Source: Rattus norvegicus | Lineage: Eukaryota > Chordata > Mammalia > Rodentia > Muridae | Direction of reading: 5' to 3' | DNA: 64,000 bases | NCBI RefSeq assembly: GCF_036323735.1 | Contig: NC_086040.1 | Span: 496,001-560,000 of the forward strand | Shown: positions 22,756 to 34,559 of the stretch, in pieces | Layout: the number at the start of each line of letters is the position of its first letter | Numbering within the stretch: the first letter of the stretch is position 1 | Notes under the pieces: model-generated | What the model saw: the letters and a program-made list of their open reading frames with translations, nothing else | Databases searched by the model: none | What the model was told of the DNA's origin: nothing | Made by a program: the position numbers and the translations under genes

Positions 22756-23329
22756 ATGCCCCAACCATGCACAGCCAGGCAATTAAGCACTTGACTAAAG
22801 GTTTTTAAAAAGTCCTGCTACTCTAAAAGAACACAGTCTTTGTTGTGATACTGTCTGCCTCTCTGCCTTCTTAGTAGTCTTCTAAATAAAACTTTTTCTT
22901 TCTCCAACAACTGCCCTGGCTGTTTGCCCTTTCTAGCTGACAAGGAGTAAATGAACTTAGGTTTGTGATTATAACACTGGCAGCAGGTGACAACAGTCCC
23001 CAAAGTATATCATGGACTTGCATAGAGAAGCAAAACACACAAAGTCAAAAAGCAAACAAGCTATAAAACACCAAACCAACGGGCGCAAAGAGCTATTCTC
23101 CAGGTTTTTCAACTGCAATGGCTGAGCCCAAATGAATGATTTTTTCTTTTGAATGTCAAGTGACATCTGATATCCTTTGTTTAGACAGGCTGACCCCCTG
23201 CCATTGTGACAGGGGACAAATGAATGATTTTAGAAAAGCAAATGTGTGCTGCATAACCATATAACAAAAGCTAGTTATGGATTTTGAGCACCTCACTACA
23301 CTTTCACCACAGAACTGGCATCCACACCA

Positions 23330-23425
23330 ATGTTTATCACGCCCTTGTGAGGCAGAGGAGGGGAGGAAGGCTAAGACTAGCCTGGAATTCATAGCAAGAC
23401 CCTGCCTCCAATTCAAACAAACAGG
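23330..23425 (+). repeat. B1-like SINE fragment
   Basis: TATCACGCCCTTGTGAGGCA, ACTAGCCTGGAATTCATAGC and AAGACCCTGCCTCCAATTCA resemble the second half of B1. A similar short piece follows at about 23800-23885. Confidence 0.45.
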
Positions 23426-23889
23426 CCCTTGATAAGTAGTGTGAAATCACATGGTTTTATATTCTTTTTATAAAGTGAAGAGCTTGCACAGCGTACATAG
23501 TTGGTGTCCAAGTTTAAGTACCTCTTGGGTTAACGTCCATGGTCATCTATTGCTTCAGTGTCACACTTGGAATCCAAACCTAGTTTTCCCTTCTGTTCAG
23601 GCCAAATAGTAGTTATCAAGTTTTAATTCACTGGCTCCCTGAAGACTCCTGGAGGTATGGGTACACAGAGAGGCAAGGAATGGTTCTTTCAGTAAATTAG
23701 ATGTAGCCCAAGGTAAGGTAAGTAGCGTCTGGACCTGTCACATTCCAATCTCTGCACAGGAAACACAGCTTCTTTCCTAACATTGACCCCACAATCGCCT
23801 AAAACTCATACTGATTGTGGCCAGTATGAGTCACACAGTGAGTCTGAGGCCAGCCTACAGTGCATAGTGAGAACTTGCCTCACTGGTGC

Positions 23890-24617
23890 TCATAGGCCTC
23901 ACTGGGTTTACAGGAGATGCTAGGCCTCCTCTTCTCTCTCTTAGCTGGTGTCTGGTACATGTTGGACTCAGCACTCTGTTACACATTTTACAGGGGAATA
24001 TCAGGAAAGGGGGAAGCAACCTCTAGCCCAAGATTGTTTATTGGATGAGGCATGTGTACTTGGCCAATGAGATGTGAAGTTTGGTTCCAACATACAGACA
24101 GAGAGAGGGGGCAGACATTTCTCCCCATGGGAGGACTGTAAAACCCACTCTCTTGCCCCTAAACCAATGTTCCAGAGACGTTTTTGCCCCTGGTCTCCAT
24201 GACAGTGTGTACACATTCCCTTTCTGCAGAACTCGGTGCTGAGAATGACTTTTTCTTTCATCAGTCTCTGAATTTGTTACTGTTTTATTCCCAACAGAGA
24301 TTAAGTGCACATGGGAGAGAGCACAACATTGTTACCCTGTGTACTTTTGTATTTTGATGGCTTAATGGGGAGAAGAACTGGACAGATGGGACTCAGAGAT
24401 ACATTTAAGGGTGCTTGTTGTACCATCCTGAGTGTAAGAAAAGTAAGGCAGAGAGGCAGAATGACTCCATCTCAACAGGCTGAGACTGTTTTGTTGCAAT
24501 AGTGAGTGGCGTCAACCTTTTCCTGGGATGAACGTTGAGTGCACTTAGTGGCGTGAAGGAAAATATTTTTATACATAAACACATACTTGGGTAGCTACCA
24601 GGAACTTCCAGCTTGTG

Positions 24618-24697
<80 letters not shown>

Positions 24698-25200
24698 TTT
24701 GAGTGGAATCTGTGTAGTTTGCTTTTGAGGCCCAGACATATTGTTTCTGCAGGTGGACAGAAATGACCAGGCAGGATGGACCTAAGTCACTCTTTTTGAC
24801 TGAGGGTTGTTGACCCTTACATCTTGACTTGATTCCTCATGACCTGAGGCTATTATCATTATCCAACATAGCCCAATTCTGGAAGGGTAAAAAGAAGATG
24901 GGAGAGGGGCCATAGTTTCATGTGAGTGGGAAGGCCGGGTGGCAAGTGGGGATGGGACATCATCCATCTAGAGGAGTCAAGGAGATGGGTATGTTCTGAA
25001 TGGTGGAAGGAGCATGCTGAGACCCTTCCAGGTAGGATAGGCAGGGACTGTGAGGTTTGGACCATAAAGGACTCTGTGACCCTCTGAGCAGTGCAAGCTT
25101 GTAGTCTACATTGGAGAAACTCGGTGAGACAGCAGAAAGACCGGAAACAAAGAGTGAAGTTAGCACAAATCATAATGTTAGTACCTGACTAGGAAGCAAA
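23890..25200. other. Intergenic; one long TG microsatellite
   Basis: Apart from (TG)n at 24618-24697 I see no exon or classified repeat. Open frames are short and have no recognised family. Confidence 0.45.
24618..24697. repeat. (TG)n microsatellite, about 40 units
   Basis: Uninterrupted GT/TG run of about 70-80 bp followed by ATTTGAG. Confidence 0.97.
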
Positions 25201-25204
25201 ACCA

Positions 25205-25690
25205 TCACTTGGCAGTCAGGTAAATGCTGTCTGCCCCTTTTCTGTTTTTAATTCTGTTCAGTGATGGCTTAGCTTTCTCTGGTACTTGGCCAGATCGGTC
25301 ACAGAAAGCCAGCATCCTTCTTCCTCTAGCAAGGCAGAGACACCTTCCTTTTCGGCAATCATTACATCTAATGCATTGCATTTTGGGAGGAACACTACAG
25401 CCAGGCAATCTATTTGGTTCAGTAGGGTGACTATACTTTGCTGTACCAAAGTCAGGTCTTCCTTTGGCTGTCTTGTACCGCTTGGAGCTCAATTGCTCGT
25501 ACGTGGGTGCCTCTTAATGCCTCGTGCTGGTGAGATCCACTGGGAGAGCTGCTTACATGGAGGGTTTCTTTGGGTATGAGGTGAATTTCAGTAGGGTGAA
25601 GACGGTGTAAAAGTGTGAAAATGCAGATGATAATGAGGAAAGGAGTGATCCAGGGAAAGAGACAGACTGAGAGAGAACTCATGGCCCATG
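25205..25690 (-). pseudogene. Endogenous retrovirus env transmembrane remnant, antisense
   Basis: A minus-strand frame (25258-25449) has the layout of the retroviral envelope transmembrane subunit: a glutamine/leucine helix (QQSIVTLLNQIDCLAVV), then CNALDVMIAEKEGVSALLEE followed by EGCW, in the place of the immunosuppressive-type segment and its cysteine motif. The cysteine pair is altered and frames on either side are shifted (25205-25492 and 25452-25682), so this is a dead relic of an old provirus. It lies in the spacer between the two inverted arms. Class I or a related class; a database comparison would be needed to say which. Confidence 0.6.
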
Positions 25691-27430
25691 CATAAGAGGA
25701 GGCTTGTGGTTGTATTTTTGTCTGTCCTTGTGTATTTCAACCACCTTTCAAACCAGTTAGGGTTTGTTGGTGCATGAGCAGCATTGTTGGATGAAGAGGG
25801 CACCGATCCTCTCTTTAGCAGTAGTCAGATCTAGTCTTGGGGTAGATATTGCAGCAGCCATGGTTCTGAAGGGCTAGAAACTTCTCTAAGGTTTTTGAGA
25901 ACTGGTGAAGCAGAGACATTAAAAGGATATAGTTCACCCGTTTTCGCTCTGAGACCTGAAAACAGTGCTCAGTGTGGCCAAAAGAGTGAAGAGGTGGATC
26001 CAGGCGTCAGAGGTTGCCAGAATTGCCTTTAGGACTTTAGCATGCAGATTCCTTTTTGAGCTGACAAAAGGGACTGTGTAGAAAGGGCAGCAGCTGTTGC
26101 ACACTAAAATAGTGTCTGCTGAAACATTGAAAGAATGGTCCAATGTGAGCAATGCCTTGGGGACTGTGAGAGATGATATCGGAAAAGGGCAGAGGACCTT
26201 ATTTTTTCCCCCTCATGTCCACTTTGTCCCCTAGATTGTTGTTGGATGTGATTTTGTGCCTCCTGTGACAAACATTTTCATTCAATTCATAAGGCATGTT
26301 TTATTCTTGTTGGATGTCAGTCCACAGCTATAGGTTCCAATCTGGTCGGTGTACTTGAATCTAGACTTGGCCTTCTGCTTTGCTTTCATGCTTTCCCAGA
26401 TATAATCTACAGTACATGCCAGGCAGTTGTGTTTAACTTTGGTCTGTCCAGACCGAGATCTGGGAAATTGCTGCTCTTGTTAATATTTTGTATGTTCTTA
26501 CTGGTGTTTATTTACATGCTTTTCTCAGTTCAAACAACTGTCCTTGGGTCATTGCTTTCTTTGTCACATCCGTGTACAAAAGTACCTTCATGTATACAAG
26601 TACACCGAAACTAAAGTAAGGGTGGGTACACTATTACAGCATAGTCAATCACATTCTTTCAGGTCCTAGGTTGTCAGGTCCAACAAGAAGAATAGCAGGA
26701 GACAACGGTGACAGGGTCCATCCAAGGGGTCACGATAAAACTCAACAGATGGCAAAGATCCAGGACAAAAGTCAGGAGGTAATAACTGTACATCTTTGTA
26801 GGGAACATTAAGAGACAGTCCAAAATAACTTTTGTTTAGTAACCTCAAATGCCATTGTACAACTGGCTGGAGGATGTACCAGAGTTTTGTAGGAAAAAAC
26901 AACTGTAATAGCAGTGTGCTACATCAGGACTCCCAGATAAAGAAAGACCACCTGGAAGCTTTTTTTTAAAAAAACTCCATGGAATTCGGCATCTAATCGG
27001 CAATTTACAAGACAAATAGAACCCCATTCTGAGTTATGTTTACAAAATTGTCTAGCTAAGTTTCCAAAGGCACCACTTCAGTACACAGAATCATTGCCCT
27101 AAACTATGAGTTTGATGGCAGAGAACTTGGCAGCCCCCTTTAGTCATGGATCATTTGTGGTTAGTGTGTGGACCATGAAATTAGCTCCTGTTAAAATGAA
27201 GACTTGAAAGGCATAGCAGAGGGCATGGTCAATTGAACTAGCACGCAGGTCCCATACCAGTCCAGTGATAGGCTTACTTTCCAGGTTCCACTGTTTATAG
27301 CATCCTCACATGTCAGTGTAGGAGACAGTGAGGCCAGAGTAGTTGATTTTTCACTCTCTGTTCTTTGGGAAATAAAGGAAGCTTGTGAGACTGGAAGATC
27401 CTCCATGAGGCAGGAGCTGGTCAGGTCTAC
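25690..27430 (-). other. Probable upstream part of the antisense ERV relic
   Basis: Broken minus-strand frames (25934-26152, 26666-26902, 26845-27027, 27191-27406) lie in the order expected for an envelope surface region preceding the transmembrane remnant, with a Cys pair (CNSCCPF) and a hydrophobic segment. Family assignment rests mainly on position; none is intact. Confidence 0.3.
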
Positions 27431-28402
27431 AACAGTCAGAGCTGGTCAGGCCTGAACAGACAAAGACAGCACCATCAGCCTTTTGACATCCTATTTTCCT
27501 ATGCATATTTCTCCTGCAACAAAGCTAGCCTGGGGCTTACTCTTGTCTTCCATACAATGGACCTACTTATAGGCCTACGGAAATCCTGCTATGCAAGTGT
27601 ATTATAAATGAAACCTATTTTACCCAAGCATTTATTTTTTCATAAAAATAGTTTTGTTTTTGCTTCTAGTATTCCAATTTTGAATATTATTTTACATTAA
27701 AGAGAGTAAGTTTACTTGCTTCGAGATACTTGATTCGGACTTAACTTTGACAACATATACAGATGGGAGATGTAGTTTGTCCATCCTGCCAAGCTAGTCT
27801 CGGTAAAAGAAATAGATCTGCATTAGCTTGACTACAATCACAGTTCTGAGTACATGAAAGAACGTGATCGTTTATAAGGAGACTGACCATTAATTTGTAT
27901 GGCTTAAATGTCTTTAAGAGCTTACAATAACTAATGTTCAGGACACTAGATTTTTATAATTTTATCTTAATGAGTCTTAGAAATTATCATTTTGAATTGA
28001 AGCTCTTTTACAATGAAAATAAACTTTGGACTATCGATTACAGTATAGAGAGAGAGAGTAGGAACCCCATTTCTTTCTATGAATCCTTCTACAAACCACC
28101 AAGGCTTTTTATGTGACTCAGGGACTCTAAATAGATAAAGCTTAACAAAGTTAACAAAGATATAAGGGATTAGACATACATCTTTCAGTCATATTTTGTC
28201 AACATGTGTTGACTATGATAATTATGGGAATGTATGCTGGCATATTGTACAAGAGAAGATTACCTTATATGGATATTTAAGTATTAAGTTTTTGTCATAG
28301 GTGCTAGGTTAACAAGAACTAAGAAGGTGGAGGCAGTAGACAGAGTGGTAGACACCCATAATTATTTTTATGCATTTGAAAATACTCTTCAATGTGTGTG
28401 TA

Positions 28403-28453
<51 letters not shown>

Positions 28454-29650
28454 GAGAGAGAAATTTATGTGATTTTAATGTATATACAACATTGAAAACA
28501 ACATCTTAACTACCATGAGATATAAAATAGTAGGCAGAGACATCATTTGTTATAAGAAAATTTTCAAGGGGAAATGTTAGGCAATATTTGAGGCCTTTCT
28601 TCAGTATATCTTCTTTGAAGGGATCCTCCCTATTTCGAGTTTTTAGCCTGTATACCCAGAAAACCTTGCGGTCTCATATAACTAGAGCCTAATCTCATAC
28701 AACCAGGTGGGAGGATTGACAAGATACACAGTTGAAAGCCCAGTGATCTTGCCTGTCTCCTCCCTTTGGAAGGAATAAGAACAGTTAACAAGTCCAGCTG
28801 TGTTTTAGGCAGTCTCACTAGAGTTCTGAAGACAGAATTTATCAAGACATTTTGCCACATCTCCTTATTAAGAGAAGACTGAATCCCTTTCCACACAGAG
28901 TGTAATGAAGCAAATTAATATTAACTGTGTACACCCTGCAAAACCTTTAGGCTTGCAAGCACACAGGCAAACCTTGTAGAAGGCATAACCCAGTCTTTAT
29001 GACTTATATAGCATGTAGTCTTTTAGTTTTGTTCGGCTTGTATCAGAGTCATCATCACATTTATGTTCACATCATCTAAAAGAATTTAGCTGTGGGAACC
29101 CAGTTAAAACTATGGTGCTGGAACAATGATTAAGAGACTCTGAGCTGAAGCCCCCTTTATTCTTCATATGTATGAGCATGCTTAGACACAAGATACAATA
29201 TAGTTTTCCTTTTCGCTGGTTTTAAGAATATAATGTCTCTACACACATACATTGTTTGGTGGTTTTGCAAGGAGAGACAAGAGGGCAGATGGAGAGAACC
29301 TGGGTTAAGGAGGAGAAAAAGAAAAACAAAAAAGGGAGGATACGAGGAAGAACTTCCTAACTTTCTACTTCCCGTCTACCTACCTTCCATAATAAAACAA
29401 CCTTTTCTCCTGTTGTTTATATTTTCTTCCTTAACTGAGTGAAGTGACAGTCTATTTTTCTTTGTAGGTTAGACATTACACATATTTTAATAATTCAATT
29501 ATGCAGATTTAGCTCAATTATCAGATATAATTTCAACAAAGTCAAAAAGGAGAACTATTAAAAAAAATTAGAACATTAGGGGAAATCAATTCATGCTGAC
29601 GAACAAAATAGTCACTCTGGGGATGAGAGGTTTTTTTTTTATATATAAAT
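27430..29650. other. AT-rich intergenic DNA
   Basis: No exon or named repeat recognised except the TG/GA microsatellite at 28395-28462. Confidence 0.45.
28395..28462. repeat. (TG)n(GA)n compound microsatellite
   Basis: GTGTGTAT and GTGTGTGT units passing into GAGAGAGA with one CAGA interruption. Confidence 0.95.
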
Positions 29651-29654
29651 ACTT

Positions 29655-30265
29655 GTTATTGGATTATATTATTTACACTCTAAATGTTTTCGCTTTGCCA
29701 GTTTTTTCTCCAGAAATCCGCTATCCCATCCTCCCTCAGCTTCTATGAGGGTGCTCCTTCACCCACACCCCCACTCCGTCCCACCTCTGCCACCCAACAT
29801 TGACCTACACTGGGACATCAAGCTTTGAAACAAGGGCCTCTCTTACTGTTGATGGCCAACAAAGCCATCCTCTGCTACATATGCAACTGGAGCCATCCCT
29901 ATGTACTCCTGGGACATTGGTTTAGTCCCTGGGAGCCCTCGGGGGGCTATTGGCTGATACTGTTGTTGTTCTTATGGGGTTGTAAACCCCTTCAGCTCCT
30001 TCAGTCTTTTCTCTATCTCCTCCATTGGGGATCCCATTCTCAGTTCAATGGTTGGCTGAAAGCATCTGCCTCTGCATTTGTCAAGCTCTGGCAGAGCCTC
30101 TTAGGAGACAGCTCCTTAGGAGGCTCCTGTCAGCTGAGAGGTGTTTCTTAGAGTCCTTCAGCCAAAGTCCTAGGACCAAGCAGAAATTGTCTAGTCAGCT
30201 TCCTACAGAGTCAGGGCCATGTCAATTTCCTGACTCCAGTGGCCTGCAAGAATGTCTAACATGAC
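29655..30265 (-). mobile_element. L1 3' end, antisense (third copy)
   Basis: Starts with ATTATTTACACTCTAAATGT and carries AGCTTCTATGAGGGTGCTCC, CATCCTCTGCTACATATGCA, TCAGCTCCTTCAGTCTTTTC and TGGTTGGCTGAAAGCATCTG, the usual antisense L1 3' text. About 600 bp, truncated. Confidence 0.85.
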
Positions 30266-30769
30266 CTCCTTCATATTCTGTCACAGACACAGAATTTATG
30301 TATCTATGTGTCACTCAGAATTTATGAGGATCTCAAAGATGTGGCAATGACATGGAAATGGATACCTTCTTCATATACCTTCCTGGTCAGGCCCTAGTCT
30401 CTATACCCTTAGGCGCCAGCAAGAGTGAATGGTTTCCTGGGACTGTGGTGGGTCCTTTTGCCTAATTCCTTCCTATGATGATTATAACCAAATGGCTAGC
30501 ATACTTGTCTGATCCCGTTGCTAGCTTGGCACTGGTGGGGAGCATCGACACCTACATGAATGTTCCTATAAGCATTGCAATACCTAGAAGCACCTTAGGA
30601 GTCATTCCTGGCAGGGCACCCTGTATCTTACAGTTCTGAGTGTGTACCTACAAATATGGGATAGAAGGTGACATTGGGACTACAAGCAGGACACGTGATG
30701 TGGAGTAGTTGTTGATGATAAGGAAGGTAAAGTATTTGATGGATATACAGCCTACGTAGGTGACTATTG

Positions 30770-30814
<45 letters not shown>

Positions 30815-31425
30815 TGTTGTTGTTGTCAAAATATAAAAAATAAAAAAGTATGGTGGTCATTTATCACCACTTTAGGTCTATTCCACAGTGTCCCAAGATA
30901 TCTGCTGGATATCTTAACTGTCAGTCAGCAAAGCCTCTCACTTGCTCTGCTCCAACCCATATCACACTACCGAAGGCCTCTCTGTGAGCCATCAGCAATC
31001 TTTCTTCCTATTTAGTTCCCAAGGCAGGTTTCCATGCCAGAAACACACATCCCAACTCTGTGGTGGCCAGACAGCCAGTGCACACTTTCTTACACTAAAA
31101 TCACTACATGAAAGAACACACAACACAATAACCTTTGGCCCAATTAATAAGATACAATCGCCCACCTAAACATACAAAGCCCAATACATATCCATCCCTT
31201 AAAAACATCCATAACAACCTGTAAAGGTACAGCATGGAATCTTAACATCCCCTGTCATATTGTTCTGTCACGTCTTCTGTCCCTCCCCCTCCTGTTTCTT
31301 CTTTTCCGTTCCAATCTTCTCATCTTCCTTCAAACTTTTCTCCTGCCTGTCCTTCCTTCTCATTCAAACACAGACCTCCTTCTATCCTGTACCTGCCTCA
31401 CCTGTGACATCATCCCAAATGTGTG
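30265..31425. other. Intergenic; (TG)n at 30772-30815
   Basis: Contains a pure TG microsatellite at 30772-30815. Otherwise no recognised gene or repeat. Confidence 0.5.
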
Positions 31426-31629
31426 TTTTTCTATCTCCCTCTCACTCTCTGTCTCTCTCCATCTCCCTGTCTCTCTCTGTCTCTGTCTCTCTCTTCCTGT
31501 TTTTCTTTGTATGTGTTTGTGTGTGTTTGTTTCCCTCTCTCTCAATCTCTCTCTCTCCCTGCTTTTCTTTGTGTGTTTCTCTCTCAGTCTGTCTCTGTCT
31601 GTCTTTCTCTGTCTGTCTCTCTATATCTA

Positions 31630-31684
<55 letters not shown>

Positions 31685-31740
31685 AGACCACTCTCTCTAC
31701 CTCTTTTTCTTGTGTGTGTGTGTGTTAGCACATATGTGAA
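31425..31740. repeat. CT-rich tract with (TATC)n microsatellite
   Basis: CTCTCTGTCTCT low complexity from 31430, then a clean TATC array at about 31622-31684. Open frames of 87-159 codons through it are Ser/Leu/Ile-Tyr low complexity. Confidence 0.95.
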
Positions 31741-31799
31741 TAATGTTGACTTTCTTCTATATACATATATGTCATTTGAGTGTAAAGAACAATGAGAGA

Positions 31800-32112
31800 T
31801 ATGCTCATCAACAGGTAGATATTTATTTGAGAGTGGCATCTGACACCAGCAGTGCTGTTCCTGAAGTGTTAGGAGACATTCAGAGGGTGCTTCTCAGCAC
31901 ATTCGGAGATGAGCTATAGCTGATGTCCATACCAAGAAGGCAGTTGGGCAGGAAAAGGAGAGGTGCTTCTAATGTCAGGACAGAGAGGGTTCCAGGCCAG
32001 AATAATCAAGGGTTTGGAAGAGAGGCTAGTACATATTTTGGCTATTTGCTGTGTGTGGATTTCCGTGGAATGCTGGATCTTTTCCCTTGGCCGTCTAGCC
32101 TTAGTCACTGCA
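31800..32112 (-). pseudogene. Candidate minus-strand terminal exon with poly(A) signal, unrecognised
   Basis: On the minus strand a possible acceptor (AAGTTGCAG, about 32112) is followed by an open frame containing TKARRPREKIQHSTEIHTQQ and ending LPSWYGHQL-stop at 31914. About 90 bp further on there is a canonical AATAAA (minus strand, 31827-31822). Stop, short 3' UTR and signal together look like a gene 3' end. It is on the same strand as the exon-like text in arm B (33.7-34.6 kb) and downstream of it, so both may belong to one old transcription unit. Protein family unknown; could be chance. Confidence 0.3.
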
Positions 32113-32114
32113 AC

Positions 32115-33050
32115 TTCAGGAATGTCAATGCAGGATAGAGTGTCTCAAACACTTGAGGTCCTTTGGTTGTTGTATTGGCTTCCCCAGCCCTTGTTTGTCC
32201 TCTTTGTTCTGAAGAATTGAAACAGTTTTGGTCCTTGAGGGACATTCTATGTCAGACCTGTCACTGACCCCAAGGACCACACAGGTCAACAAGACAGGGT
32301 CGGAGTAAGGCCATTCTACTCAGGTTTCAAGCTAGACTGTGGATGATGATAGGACCCCCAGTGCTCTTGCCCTGTGTGATGGGTTTGACACAAGCAATAG
32401 ATAACTACATTTGACTTGGTAAACTTGGGGGAAATAGACAGGGCCCCTCTCCTAACCCTGACAAAGAAACATTATTGGAAAGCACCTGGAGAAGGCTGGA
32501 AGAACAAAAGTACTCAAGGACCTGGTTCTCTAAGCCATTATCATATTGTTTTGGGGTAGTCCTGTGAGGAGAATTATAAAGGCAGAGGCTATCCATGGAA
32601 TAAATAGCAGGCAAAAAGAATCCATGGCCAAGTGCAGCCTGTACACATTACCTTAGGTCTCTGCTAGGAAAGTTAGAAGGCAGTCTCAGGTAGGGAGTCC
32701 TCTGATGCCCTTGATGGGAGAAAAGGGACTCTGGATGTTATGATCTGGATGGCTGGCAGCGTGTGCTTGGAGAAATGAGACAGGACTGGGACTGACATGC
32801 CATTCAGTGACACTACTCCCTCAGCAACTGGTAGTCATGAGGTGTTATCCACGTGAGGAAATAGGGGTAGAGAAGGGCTGTACTTGAGGATACAAAGTGG
32901 CAAGATGCCAAAACATGCCTTTGCCAGTGGATGGAGAGCCAAAGCCAAGGGCAGTGGCTTGGCAGAATGGACGGGGGTCCTTTCTGGAGCTGAGTGAGGA
33001 AGTCAGAGAGAAAGGTAGTTCCTCCTCCTAATAGGTTACGTGCACTCTCT
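32115..33050. other. Unique-looking DNA between candidate exons
   Basis: No exon or named repeat recognised; short frames on both strands. Confidence 0.4.
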
Positions 33051-33053
33051 TAG

Positions 33054-33428
33054 GAAGACAGCACACAGATCATCAATGCCTCCATCAAGAGCAACCAGGC
33101 AATAACAGGCTACCAGACAAGGCATTTGGGGCACTTTAACTCCTGCTTCAGAGTCCTGGAGGACACACTAATTGCTCCTGCCTCATGTGGGAAATCACAG
33201 AATGTTGGCCTTGACAGAATTCCCTGTGCCACCCTCCAGTGCAGTTCTCAATGTTGGGATGTGACCTCACTAGACACACTGACTCAGACACAGGATTCAA
33301 GAGTAAAGTCTGGGTTTCTGAGAGTAACCCAGAAAGCCCATCCCCGCAGTGTTAGGAAAGGTGCAGCTTCATTGTCAGCACGGTTATGGAACTCCCCAAC
33401 TTCCATCCCATCAGTGCCCTCAAACTGA
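33054..33428 (+). pseudogene. Open frame preceded by a splice-acceptor-like sequence, unrecognised
   Basis: After TGCACTCTCTTAG the + frame is open for about 124 codons, beginning EDSTQIINASIKSNQAITGY and ending SIPSVPSN-stop. The first third looks like protein; the last two thirds read like translated noncoding DNA. No family recognised and no donor or poly(A) signal identified. Confidence 0.2.
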
Positions 33429-33729
33429 CTTTCTCCACAAGTATCAGCTTTTCCTGTTATTGTGTCCACAACACAGGAAAACTGCTAGGCCTCACCTGGG
33501 TGTCTGGTGCCCCTCCACCTTGACTTATATTGACACAGCAGCTGCAGAGCAGGGATTGATGAGTCTGAGGATCATGGGGGCTTCTCCAGATCTTCCCTTG
33601 CTGATTCTCAAGAAGATGTGGCCCCTTCCTACTTCAAGGTCTACTTCTTCAAGGTCTGGCCAAGACCTATCCGGCATGAATATACACAGAATATGAAATG
33701 CCAGCACACAATTGAGGAAGGCTGGCTGG

Positions 33730-34555
33730 GCATTACTCACAGTGTTTCCTTTACTCTTACTTGAATTGAGCTGGCATTCAGACTCTCTGCCTGAAAGGAC
33801 TTTGCCTCAGCATTTCCCGAACACCCTTCCTGCCCAAGAGCTGACAAACCTTTCTGTGCCTTCTTGGGCCAAGCAGACAAATGTGGTAGGTCCTTCTTGG
33901 GCCAAGCAGACATATGTGGTAGGTCCATCTTGGGCCAAGCAGACATATGTGGTAGGTCCTTCTTGGGCCAAGCAGACATATGTGGTAGGTCATTCTTGGG
34001 CCAAGCACACATATGTGGTAGGTCATTCTTGGGCCAAGCACACATATGTGGTAGGTCCTTCTTGGGCAAAGCAGACATATGTGGTAGGTCCTTGAAGCAA
34101 ACTGGGAGAGACATAGGCTTGGCTGTGGATGTTGAGAAATACCTGTCCTATTGCCTCACAGGAGGGACCTCTAGCAAATGGCTTTTCCCTGACCTGGAGG
34201 TCTGCATCTTCTGCTCCCCACATTACTCTACTTACCGACATTGCTCCTCTGGTAGGCCATCTACCGTCCACTGAACTAAGAGATGGTTTGTCTGGCACTC
34301 TGTGAAATGTCTCTGCCTGTGCTAAGAGTCCCCCTACCATCCCTTGTACACACTGCTTATCTTCTGGACAATGTGGTCAAATCCAGATAGGTCAGCAGCT
34401 CTGTGAACTCTCATATACCAGGCTGCTCAGCCATGATTGCATGTGTTCTCCCTCCAGCCTTCTCTGTCGGAGAGAGAAGTACTTCTGGATATCCAGACAG
34501 ATGTCTTCTGCAGTGACCTGAGGCAAATGTCTCTAGCTTCTGGATGGGGGTCCCT
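33730..34555 (-). repeat. Inverted repeat arm B (826 bp)
   Basis: The reverse complement of 16744-17546 with sharp ends. It carries the 7-copy minisatellite and lacks 10 bp (the ACAATACCTT-like stretch present in arm A near 17445). Its far end is about 1.1 kb upstream of Sry. Confidence 0.93.
33861..34091. repeat. 33-bp minisatellite, exactly 7 copies (arm B)
   Basis: Unit beginning TTCTTGGGCCAAGCAGACAT on +. Two adjacent copies share a private change (AAGCACAC for AAGCAGAC) and a GGTCATTC variant, showing that the extra copy arose by local duplication within arm B. Confidence 0.97.
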
Positions 34556-34559
34556 CTGC

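Noticed and set aside
31260..31795. 87-159-codon + frames
   Set aside because: CT-rich and TATC low-complexity DNA.
16744..34555. The inverted arms as a long terminal repeat pair of one provirus
   Set aside because: LTRs are direct, not inverted, and the arm ends lack TG...CA and target-site duplications.
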